Notes under the pieces: model-generated
What the model was told of the DNA's origin: nothing
Seen by the model: only the letters and a program-made list of their open reading frames with translations
Database searches by the model: none
Program-made: the position numbers and the translations under genes
Part shown: piece after piece, positions 7,222 through 14,325 of the stretch
Position numbering within the stretch: position 1 is the stretch's first letter
How the letters are laid out: every line of letters begins with the position of its first letter
From: Chromera velia
Taxonomy: Eukaryota > Sar > Chromeraceae
DNA: 14,325 bases
NCBI GenBank assembly: GCA_018398765.1
Contig: JAHBMJ010002966.1
Coordinates: forward strand, 1-14,325
Direction of reading: 5' to 3'

Positions 7222-8935
7222 GAATTTTTCTTCTTCATATCCTTTCTTGATTCTTTCCAGCAGTTCTCTATCTGACTGTACTCTTATTTCCAACAGTAGC
7301 AATGCACACACTTCTTTTCTTTCTTCCTGCACTTCCTTCGATTGAACATTCAACCCCGGCCGTCTGCTCAGTGCATCAGCCACACGATTCCGAGCACTGG
7401 GCACATACCTGGGGCTGATTCCGATCTCGTCAAACATCGAGACAAACCTGTGCATACGTGGAGACATCAGGGTGCGATTGGCAGAAGTATTTACATATTT
7501 GAGCAATTTATGATCGCTCTACACCCTGGTCGTGTAACTTACATACGGTCTCCACGTTTTTACAGCAAAGACACATGAAAGAAATTCTTTCTCTCTGATA
7601 TGATACTTGTTCTCTGCAGGAGACATCCGACGAGATGCAAATGCGCACGGACGCAAAAATCCCACTTCAGGATCCTCCTGCATAAGAGCAGCTGCAAGGG
7701 TGCCAGTCGACTCACATGCATCACAGAAAATCTCAAACGAGCGGGCAGGATCAAGGATGTACAGCTCGACTATATTTTTCACTGCCTCTTTTATAGCCTG
7801 AAAGCTATCTTCTTGTTCTTTCCCCCACACAAACCCCTGACTTCCTTTTAAGAGTGCATACAGGGGTCCCGCCTTCTCACTGAACCAAGGCACAAATCTT
7901 CTGACCCAGTTTGCAAACCCCAAAAATAAAAGTATATCATTTCTGCTCTTCGGAGTGGGCCACTTGCTGACCCCATCCGTCTTGCTGGTCTCTAACCTCA
8001 CTCCCGTTCTCGAGATCTTCAACCCGAGGAACACCACCTCACTCTGCATGAAATGATATTTCAACAATTTTGCATACAATTTATTTTCACTTAGCAAGCG
8101 CAGAACAGTCCTGACATGTTGTTTATGCTCCTCCCTTGTGCGTGAATAAATGAGAATGTCGTCGAGAAACATAGATACAAACTGATTGAGACATGAACGA
8201 AGGACATACTGAATCAAACGCATGGCGGCAGGCGGTGTATTCGTCAGACCAAACGAGACAACGAGCCATTCATACGATCCATATCGTATAGTGAATGCTG
8301 TCTTGGGGATGTCACTCTCTCATGCACATTTGATGATAATATTGATGGAGGTCGAGAGTCATGAAGTATCTCACTCTATGCAATCGATCGATCAAATCCT
8401 GTGGGTGCGGCAGAGAATGTTTATCTTTCACTATGATTTTGTTCAATCCTATGTAATTACAACACATTCTCATTGTTCCGTCCTTCTTCTTTACAAAAAG
8501 GACAGGTGCTGCATACGGGGAAGCAGATGGACGAATGAAGCCTTGCTTTATATATGCATCTATCTGCCTCCTCAATTCATCCAGCTCTCCCACAGACAAT
8601 CAATATGGAGGGCGGGCGGGCGGAGAGTGACCAGGCTCAAGCTCAATCTTGAAATTGAGATCAGGACCTCGAGACGGCGGTAGTTCAGAAAGTCGGTCAG
8701 GGAAAAGAAACGCATGCTCCACCACAATCTCTTTCACATCACGTGGCAGTTCCTCATCTAGTAGAGCAAGAAAAGCATGTACATCTGACAAATCAGCAGT
8801 CGACCAAGCAAGATAAGTAGACAGAAGAGAAAAGAGAAACCTAGACCCAAAGTTCCCTTTATTCATTCTCCTTTTTCCTTTCCCCTCACTGACTTCTGTC
8901 GTATGCAACATACAGTCACTCTGCTGTGCAGGCGG
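7222..8935 (-). pseudogene. Reverse transcriptase and RNase H of pol, broken
   Basis: The pre-RT linker (8911-8603, FPDRLSELPPSRGPDLNF) leads through a TGA (8600-8602) into fingers and palm: GFIRPSASPYAAPVLFVKKK and motif A LDLHQYYHQM. A one-base frameshift near 8311 changes frame to DIPKTAFTIRYGSYEWL, SFGLTN and the catalytic FLDDILIYS (8158-8169; YLDD is usual). RNase H follows with its four acidic positions recognisable: FCDACES, REKEFLSC, SDHKLL and ADALSRR. A TAG at 7519-7521 interrupts between the second and third. Family knowledge: RT copies element RNA into cDNA and RNase H removes the template. The catalytic residues survive although the frame is lost. Confidence 0.92.
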
Positions 8936-8986
8936 TCATGCTGTCTCCAGTCTCACCACGTAACAGACGGCATCCTTTCGAATTGC

Positions 8987-9400
8987 TCATTTTGCCTGCA
9001 CATTCGACACTATAGGAGGGCATTCTTGTTCTTCCTGATAACAACCCCCCTTCAAGATCACTTCTTCTCCTGAAAAGGAAAATCGAAGAGAACGAGACCA
9101 GTGATCGAGTTCTGGCTTATATGCATCACTCCACTTTCTTCTAAAGATCACGTCGTGGCCATCAAGATCAATAAGCAATATACCAACAGTCTCTCTGTAT
9201 TCCTGAATGCAAAAAGGCACTGCAGGTGCATACTCACTGACCTCTTGTCTCCCGGTCACCTTGAGGGCAACCCTACAGCTCAGTGGTGTCCCAAACCTGC
9301 ATACATACAACTGACACTTGTGTGCAATCTGGTGATCAATAAAAATGTTGTCTGCTCCTATGTCGTACATCACTCTCACTGGAACGCCCACGATCGTGCC
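8987..9400 (-). pseudogene. Aspartic protease of pol, active site altered
   Basis: This frame, bounded by TAA 9401-9403 and TGA 8987-8989, reads VRVMYDIGADNIFIDHQIAH, matching the retropepsin active-site loop of gypsy elements. The usual D-T/S-G is D-I-G here; the Ile codon is ATA, one C-to-T step from Thr ACA. Downstream, GILLIDLDGHDVIF and the SRSLRFSFSGEEVILKG stretch match the flap-to-C-terminal part and the linker that follows the protease in chromoviruses. The protease would cleave the gag-pol polyprotein. It is in frame with gag upstream and with the RT linker downstream, through two more TGA codons (8987-8989 and 8936-8938). Likely inactive. Confidence 0.85.
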
Positions 9401-9403
9401 TTA

Positions 9404-9733
9404 ATAAACAAAACCAGTCTCAAAACTATCATCCTCATCCTCATCCAGTTCATTTTCTATCTGACCGCCTTTCTGTCTTGCTGTTTCTACTGTTTTTCTA
9501 TGTACCGCAGCATCGCTTTCCACAACGACGTCGTCCTTTTTATTCCTCCCGCGGATCGTCCTCACTCCCACGACACGCCTCGATCCTACCCTGTGCGCCG
9601 GCTGAGCTCGAGGGTGGCATGGTTGAGGAGACCCACCAAAGGATGGTGACCAGGAGCGACCTTGAGTGCCTGTGTGCCCAAAATCTTGACCCGGTGATGT
9701 GGGTGAAGATGGGCTGCTTCCTTGTGCTGGTTG
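9404..9733 (-). pseudogene. Gag-protease linker in the gag-pol frame
   Basis: The gag frame continues past adjacent TGA and TAA codons (9737-9739 and 9734-9736) with 110 sense codons until TAA 9401-9403. The sequence is Gln/Ser/Pro-rich (QPAQGSSPSSPTSPGQDF), then basic, then acidic (ENELDEDEDDSFETGF) just before the protease. The long stop-free stretch in the same frame is the main evidence that gag and pol were one continuous reading frame. Confidence 0.65.
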
Positions 9734-9736
9734 TTA

Positions 9737-10882
9737 TCAACTCCATCTGTCTCTCCCCCCAGAGCGCAAAGGCAGAGACAGTACCGTCCGTGAGGTGTCA
9801 AGAGCCTGCATAACCCCCTGTGGAGGGAGACGTGGTCCTATCCTGCATTCCCTCATTTGGTAACCTTTGCGGCCACACAAGAGACAGCGCTTCTCTCTCC
9901 ATCTCTCTATCCAGACCACCAGAGGAATAGCGGAGTAACATAGGGGGATTCCTCCCACGATCAAATTCCGGTTTGCCTGAAAGGCGCACAGTTCCATCGG
10001 GGCCGGACCGGTCGGATTATATGGATCTCCTCTGAAAGACGAATCCACAGGAATCACTGCCCCTTCATACCCTCTCGTTCCTCGACCAAAGCCCCTACGA
10101 CTACTGTCCATACTCAGCCACAACTCCATGTCAAGAGTTCTGGCCATCGCATCATCCAGTGTCTGGGGCTCTGTGCAGTTGGTCTCAAACTTGACTCCCA
10201 GAGGGAATCCATCAATGTAGTCCTGGATCAAGTCCACCTCACTGGTGCCAGTCACCTTCCGAGCTAGCTGGGCGAACTCGTCGTTGTAGCGAGAGACCAT
10301 ACTGGTGCACTTCAGGAGCGAAATCTTCTTCCTCGCTGTCCTTCTCGCATGCTTGTCACAAAAAGTGACACGAAGCCACTCTCTTAGAGCAGGCCAATCT
10401 GCAAAACCCATACCCTGCTGTGTCCTCAAGTCATACCAGTCCTTAAGCTCTGGAGAGAGAAAAGTCTTCATAAGGAAGAGTTGCCGAGACGGAGGTACCC
10501 ATACGATTGCGAAGTAGTCCTCCACGTCGATAAGGAATCGTTCAGTCTGATCACAGCGTCCAGTAAACTTCTCAGGCCTCTCCAAAGTTATTCTGGGAGC
10601 TAGATCCTTCTCTTTAGGGCCCTGAAGCGACACCCTAGCTTGGGTGCCTCCCTACACGTTGTTCGAAAACACGGGCTGTGGTTGTACTGGTTGTTGTTGA
10701 GTGACTGCTCCAAGCTGAGCAATCACCCCCTGCAGTGACTCACGATTCTCAACTACTGCCTGCTGTGTCTGCGTCACTGCTTGCGCTGTCTGCTATTGTC
10801 CCTGCCGCAAATCAGAGATGTTTTGCTCGATATTCTGCAGAACACGACTGACTTGCGAGGCAAACTGTTCAAAGATCTCCAT
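9737..10882 (-). pseudogene. Gag (capsid and zinc knuckle), broken
   Basis: An ATG at 10882, 35 bases inside the primer-binding site, starts MEIFEQFASQVSRVLQNIEQ. TAG codons at 10793-10795 and 10652-10654 interrupt the Gln-rich N-terminus. From 10633 the frame is open for 298 codons. It holds a retrotransposon-gag domain (PEKFTGRC, FLMKTFLSPELKDWYDL, WLRVTFCDKH, YNDEFAQLARKVTGTSEV and QDYIDGFPLGVKFE) and a CCHC-type knuckle, CLLCGRKGYQMREC. The knuckle's His is Tyr (codon TAC), which should weaken zinc and RNA binding. Gag packages the element RNA. The start is chosen because it is the first ATG after the primer-binding site in the gag-pol frame. Confidence 0.88.
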
Positions 10883-10916
10883 GTTCAAGACACAAGAGCC
10901 TCCCCAGTCGAACAAA

Positions 10917-10930
10917 GCTCTGCGTTACCA
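10917..10930 (-). promoter_or_regulatory. Primer-binding site for minus-strand synthesis
   Basis: On the minus strand TGGTAACGCAGAGC starts five bases inside the 5' LTR. TGGT pairs with the universal ACCA end of tRNAs. The implied acceptor end (CTGCGTT before ACCA) has T at position 72, matching the A1-U72 pair typical of eukaryotic initiator tRNA-Met, a common gypsy primer. The tRNA identity is an inference. Confidence 0.75.
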
Positions 10931-10935
10931 CTCTA

Positions 10936-11102
10936 TAAGCTGTATACAAGCTTAGACGGGGCTACAATTCAGTGAACGCTTTTAATTGCATTCATTATAA
11001 ACTGTTTAGAATCTTTGACCTAGAAGAGTTCTCCTATCAGTTCATCAGTCAGATGCTGCCACCTCAATCAAACAAGCATGCAGGCAGACTGATCCTTTCT
11101 GA
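10936..11102 (-). repeat. 5' LTR (right copy)
   Basis: 167 bp, with four differences from 5132-5298. On the minus strand it is the upstream LTR that would carry the promoter and lies next to the primer-binding site. No TATA box stands out. The sequence outside it (atagattgttgc) belongs to the host intron and does not visibly repeat the sequence left of the other LTR. Confidence 0.85.
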
Positions 11103-11161
11103 ATAGATTGTTGCATGCTTTCTCACCACACGCTGACCTTCCGTCAGTTTTTGTTTTTCAG

Positions 11162-12304
11162 GAGTTCGTGGGTGAATTCAATAGGTCTTTCAGCAGGAGT
11201 GTGGATCGGGCGTCGGTCTTTCAACTTTTTTCCTGCTGGCTTGCAGGAAGAGCATCTATCATATTAAAGCGTATTTTCCTTCTCTCCCTCAGTCTAACTT
11301 TCTGTCTTCTTTGTTTGAATTCATTTCGCTTATGAAGAGTTAGGAGAGGAATCGTTTTATTGTTTTAAGAAAGGAAAGGCCTGTTTGTTTGTGGATTGCA
11401 GGTCCGGTGGGGGGGGAGTCATGGTTATTGCGCTCGAAATGGAGACGTCCGGTTGCTTTCTTGTCGTCACATTTGAACCATCCTTCTTATCCCTTCTTCT
11501 TTTGTATGTCCGCTCGACTTGCTGCCCCAGATTATCTTGGTGGACTTTGCCTCCAAAATGATTATTGTGTTGGAGAAGCGGGTTGGGCAGCGGGAAGGCT
11601 TCCCTCAAGGGAGCCCCTGTTCTCCTGGAGGGGCTCGTTTTTATTATCAAATTTTATGCTGCATGAAAAGAGAGAGGAAGGGCTGTGGATACTGGTATTT
11701 CTGGATGGAAGGGTAATAAGTGGTTCATGGCTTGGTACATGGATGATAGGTCGGTTTTGTCCCGGTCTTGGTCCTCTTCTTTCTTGAATGATAACCCTTA
11801 CATGGCATCCTTGCAGAACCAGGACTTTTATCATTCTAGCTGTGTGCTGGAGAGACAAGAAGGGTGCACAGTGCTCGTTTGTCATTATTCTGCCTGCCGG
11901 GTGCACCTGAGATCATACTTTTTGAGTCTGCTAACCCAAATCATGGGCCGATGGCTCAATGTCTCTCAGGTATAAGGGATGGCACGATTTCTCGCAAGTC
12001 ATCCTTGTCCCTTGAGAGAAGTAGGTTTGCTCACGGCTCCTCTTGCATCACAAGTCGGGGTGGGCGTTACGGTTTGATTTCAGGGTATGTTACTCGTGCG
12101 TTACTCTCAACGAATGCCCCAGCATCGGTTGTGGTACATTCACTGATATGTTTGTTTGCTGAGCTGCTGGTGTGTCAATGGTCTTTTTCTTTCTTGCATA
12201 GATTGGTTTTACGTAGGATGGTATGCACTGCTTCTCCTCTTCTAATTTGTGAATGGATGCATGTGCAAGGGTTGTTATGTAGACTCTGTGTTCATCTGAC
12301 TTAA
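11162..12304 (+). CDS. 3' half of the plus-strand gene; RT-like motifs
   Basis: After the acceptor ending at 11161 the frame opens with EFVGEFNRSFSRSVDRAS. Splicing up to about 11500 is unclear; pyrimidine-rich acceptors end at 11248, 11302 and 11401. From 11519 a frame reads PQIILVDFASKM, then GQREGFPQGSPCSPGG (core 11597-11626). Then, one frame over, comes KWFMAWYMDDRSVLS (YMDD at 11736-11747). GFPQGSP-C-SP matches RT palm motif B (motif 4) and YMDD the catalytic motif C (motif 5); the roughly 46-codon gap is normal for RTs. The frame change could be a 34-nt AT-rich GT-AG intron (11637-11670) or an extra G near 11711. A second change fits a 41-nt intron (11871-11911), leading to a long frame (RDGTISRKSSLSLERSRF, GRYGLISGYVTRALLS) that ends at TAA 12304. 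It could be a domesticated RT or a decayed non-LTR or Penelope-type element; the family is unresolved. Confidence 0.45.
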
Positions 12305-12857
12305 TTAAATGCACAGTATTCTGACTTGTTGACATAACTTCTGAACTCTTCAACTGATTTGTTCTAGATACTCTGCGGCTTTTCTTTATATACAAAGCCT
12401 ACAACGAATCTCAGATAGAGAAAAGATAGTGGCGGAATGGAGGGGGGGGGCACGCGTTCAGAATCTCTAGCGCGGGCGGTTTGTTGATCCTGGGATTGCG
12501 TGACTGTATGGCATTGTGATGATGTGCTGTACCGGATAAATATGTTGTGCACACGGTATGAGCAAGCTGCATGTATTTATCTTTTTTTACTCTTTGCATT
12601 TTCTTTTTTCTGTGTGCATTTTTTATTTTTCATGCTTTACATGGTTATCTTTTTCACTTGCATGTGTCACGTTGCTCGATACATGGAAGAAGGTAAGATT
12701 GATTAACCCGATGGAGACCGTGTCCTTTCTTAACAAACGGTGCACCGTACGTAGGAGAACTTAAAGCGCTCAACTGCCTGAAGAGCACATACTTCTCTAG
12801 ATTCTTATCATAAGTTACTTTGGTTCTCCATTTACTCCCAATCGTTGTCAGTGTCCA
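12305..12857. other. No gene recognised
   Basis: AT-rich sequence after the stop of the plus-strand frame. Open frames here (for example 12500-12706 on the plus strand) are Phe/Leu/Cys-rich products of T-rich sequence, with no family likeness. A run of G lies at about 12443-12450. It probably contains the 3' end of the plus-strand gene. Confidence 0.4.
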
Positions 12858-12946
12858 GTAGGAAATTTGTGAAGTTTCGTTACACGCGGTAGGAAATTTG
12901 TGAAGTTTCCTACCACACACGGTAGGAAATTTGTGAAGTTTCCTAT
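12858..12946. repeat. Three tandem copies of the 27-nt hairpin repeat
   Basis: Copies start at 12858, 12888 and 12921 (spacing 30 and 33). Each has the core AGGAAATTTGTGAAGTTTC and mostly perfect GGTAGGAAA / TTTCCTACC arms; the first and last have decayed right arms. The middle copy is a perfect 9-bp-stem hairpin. It is the same family as 3694-3720, from which it differs by one loop base. Confidence 0.8.
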
Positions 12947-13099
12947 TAGCACCATGCGTGTGTGGGTTTGCGTGCGTGAAGTTGAGCAGAGAGTTTCATG
13001 GCTAGCGTTCAAGCTAATCACTGTTATTTTGCGAGTCTTTTCGGGCTCTGGCCCATGCCGCTTTGGGGTAGTCCGACCACAACTTTGCGTCATTAGGTG

Positions 13100-13212
13100 T
13101 GTCAAGCGGCTCCGGAAATCTACGGAACTCCGCGGACAGCCGGAGAAATCCGAAAATTCTCTGGAATTCTTCGGGATTCTCCGAGAATCTCTGAGAATCT
13201 CCAGAAACCTAG
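13100..13212. repeat. Degenerate palindromic repeat tract (TCCGGA / AGAATCTC)
   Basis: A run of about 110 bases is made of imperfect units around TCCGGAGA, GAATTCT and GAGAATCTC, many of them self-complementary. Units are about 10-14 bases and drift steadily, as in an old tandem array. The frame across it (plus strand to 13235) simply translates the repeat. Confidence 0.5.
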
Positions 13213-13474
13213 CCGGGACCGCAAAAATGTTTTAAAATATTTTCTTTTTTTTCTTCTCTTTTTCGTTGTTTAGACCTTTACAGTCATACTGTGTGGCGCG
13301 CCTAGAATAAAGCTTAAGAACATGTTTCTGACGTTTTGATATATACCATACAAACCTCATCAAACCCCTCTAACACTCCAGTCTATCTTGAAATTAATGG
13401 TTTTTTCAATGCTGGCCGCGCTTGCGGTACGGTTTTTTAAAGACTGTTTGCGTCTTCCACAAAAAATTTTAAGT
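13213..13474. other. No gene recognised
   Basis: T-rich then mixed sequence between two repeat blocks. It contains CTGGCCGCG (about 13413), which recurs near 14031 in a similar GC-rich context. I see no coding or RNA gene. Confidence 0.4.
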
Positions 13475-13948
13475 ATAGGGGGGTGATATCAGGGGGGGGG
13501 TCCCGGTCCGCGCGGCTGGCTTACCAGCTGCACAGGATTCCCTCCCCGGGCCGCACGGAGCGCGGTCCAGGTTCGTAGCACGGAGGGGGGGCCATGCTGC
13601 GTGGTAAACCATTAAAGCTAGCCAGAAGGACTCTGGATGAACAATCACCCCCTGTGGAATGGCAATAACCCCCCCCTCCGGCCTTAACTTCCGAGTCGTG
13701 TACCTTTGTAGACAGGTCTGGTTGTGCTTGGCTTGATGCTTAGCTACACTTGCCCTCTTGATGTCGCAAAGGCTGAGGAAAGCGTAAGACATACTAGAGA
13801 AAATCCCGCTGCCGTACTGCACGGCCCGGCAAGGCCGTACCGCGCGGTAGCCTTTTTTTATGGCACGGGGGGGGGCCGTACTGCCGCGCAGCGAAGCCAT
13901 GCGGCACCCCCCCCCCCCCTCCATGCTTAAGGCATTTCACCCCCCTAT
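13475..13948. repeat. GC-rich block bounded by short inverted repeats
   Basis: ATAGGGGGGTGA at 13475-13486 is repeated in inverted orientation at 13937-13948. TTTTAAGT lies beside both copies. Between them are C/G runs and repeated GCCGTAC and GCGCGGTAG words able to form hairpins. A 151-codon minus-strand frame (13924-13469) fills the block but has a low-complexity ends-and-arginine composition and I do not call it a gene. The layout resembles a small non-autonomous element, but no flanking target duplication is evident. Confidence 0.35.
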
Positions 13949-14325
13949 TTTTAAGTGTACTTTATTTTGGCTGCGCCTTTGGCGCGCTACCTTCAAGTTA
14001 AACCGTGCATGCGGTGCAGGTGTTTCAAGTCTGGCCGCGTTTACGACGCGGCATTTCAAGTTTACTGGAGTGTCAAGGGGGTTAGTACCCTGGGTTACCA
14101 TACACCATGTTTTTATTCTGAAAATTCAAACACTCACTACTTCTTTACCATACACCATTTAGTCTATAAGTTTAAAGTTTTCCAGAAAGTTTTAGAAACT
14201 TCTAATACTTTGCAATACGTTACAGATCGGCTGGTCTAAAAGTAGTATTATTACTACCATGAAACAAGACAAAAGTATTGTATATTTTTTTGTAGAGTTG
14301 GCGAAGATTCGTTTTTGAAGTCGAC
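13949..14325. other. No gene; minor direct repeats
   Basis: Right edge of the window. TTACCATACACCAT occurs at 14095-14108 and again at 14145-14158, and TTCAAGT recurs at about 13990, 14028 and 14057. The sequence passes from GC-rich to AT-rich. No coding region is supported. Confidence 0.4.

Larger units (their letters stand above)
5132..11102 (-). mobile_element. Ty3/gypsy chromovirus LTR retrotransposon, degenerate
   Basis: A 5,971-bp element lies between two 167-bp direct repeats. On the minus strand the order is LTR, primer-binding site, gag with zinc knuckle, protease, RT, RNase H, integrase, chromodomain, 3' untranslated region, LTR. The domain order (RT-RH before IN) is Ty3/gypsy, and the chromodomain places it among the chromoviruses. 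Gag and pol share one reading frame from ATG 10882 to TAA 5812, about 1,690 codons. That frame is broken by 13 premature stops and about three frameshifts, so the copy cannot make its proteins. The LTRs differ at 4 of 167 positions. No clear target-site duplication or canonical polypurine tract was found, and the LTR ends are not obvious TG/CA. Confidence 0.9.
5119..11161 (+). other. Plus-strand intron carrying the whole retrotransposon
   Basis: A GTAAGT donor at 5119 lies 13 bases left of the left LTR. A strong acceptor (long T-rich tract ending TTTTTCAG, last base 11161) lies 59 bases right of the right LTR. The exon before ends in phase 0 and the exon after opens in the same phase (EFVGEFNRSFSRS). 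Without the element the intron would be about 72 nt, close to the other short introns of this gene. The element is antisense to the gene. Confidence 0.55.

Noticed and set aside
6571-8683. Plus-strand open frames of 60-153 codons across the retrotransposon.
   Set aside because: They are antisense to clearly recognisable pol domains and have no family-like composition.
5812-10882. Reassigned stop codons (TAA/TAG as Gln) to explain the in-frame stops in the gag-pol frame.
   Set aside because: TGA stops also occur in the same frame (9737, 8987, 8936, 8600), one TAG sits at a conserved Trp, and there are three frameshifts. Ordinary decay explains all of it.
11685-11750. Programmed frameshift between the two RT-like motifs.
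   Set aside because: No slippery heptamer is evident; a short intron (11637-11670) or one extra G is simpler.
11519-11975. Telomerase reverse transcriptase (TERT).
   Set aside because: TERT motif C is normally of the V/L-D-D-F/Y type and motif B of the form GIPQGS-LS. YMDD with PCSP fits poorly, and no TERT N-terminal domain was recognised, so only an RT-like call is kept.
4109-12304. Nucleomorph origin because of the mini-introns.
   Set aside because: Nucleomorph genomes are AT-rich, very compact and not known for LTR retrotransposons. Here there are long introns, GC-rich repeats and a chromovirus.
12858-12946. CRISPR-like array.
   Set aside because: The repeats are palindromic with gaps of only about 4-6 bases, number three, and lie in a eukaryotic context; there are no spacers of uniform length and no cas genes.
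13469-13924. 151-codon minus-strand frame filling the GC-rich block.
   Set aside because: It has a biased composition at both ends, no homologous motif, and its limits coincide with the inverted-repeat block rather than with gene signals.

Overview
The window looks like nuclear DNA of an intron-rich eukaryote, probably a protist or alga; no sequence here fixes the taxon. GT-AG introns are visible on both strands, there are long CT/CA, CTT and GAAA microsatellites, and there is no operon structure. A degenerate Ty3/gypsy retrotransposon of the chromovirus type occupies the middle. Everything below was read by eye, with no database search.

Layout. (1) 1-3376, minus strand: exons of a coiled-coil-rich protein gene (3376 down to 1786, with a further candidate exon at about 803-912) and a well-defined last exon at 239-457. 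That last exon ends in an AYLLLYKRS motif resembling the C-terminal strand of ubiquitin-specific proteases. Whether all these exons form one gene is unproven. (2) 3690-3955: interspersed repeats, namely a 27-nt hairpin repeat and a GC-rich repeat present twice. (3) 4109-5118 and 11162-12304, plus strand: exons of one host-side gene with very short candidate introns. Its 3' half carries two reverse-transcriptase-like motifs (GFPQGSPCSP and YMDD) at normal spacing. (4) 5132-11102, minus strand: a 5,971-bp chromovirus with 167-bp LTRs, a primer-binding site and a single gag-pol reading frame. That frame runs through zinc knuckle, protease, RT, RNase H and integrase to a chromodomain, and is broken by 13 premature stops and about 3 frameshifts. 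The element sits inside an intron of the plus-strand gene (donor at 5119, acceptor ending at 11161), antisense to it. (5) 12305-14325: no convincing gene; it holds three tandem copies of the hairpin repeat, a degenerate palindromic repeat tract, and a 474-bp GC-rich block bounded by inverted repeats.

The most interesting points are four. Unusually short candidate introns (24-43 nt) turn up independently in two genes on opposite strands and remove reading-frame breaks. An RT-like gene is split by an antisense chromovirus in one of its introns. The damage to key chromovirus residues looks like G:C-to-A:T change. The same 27-nt hairpin repeat lies on both sides of the invaded gene.
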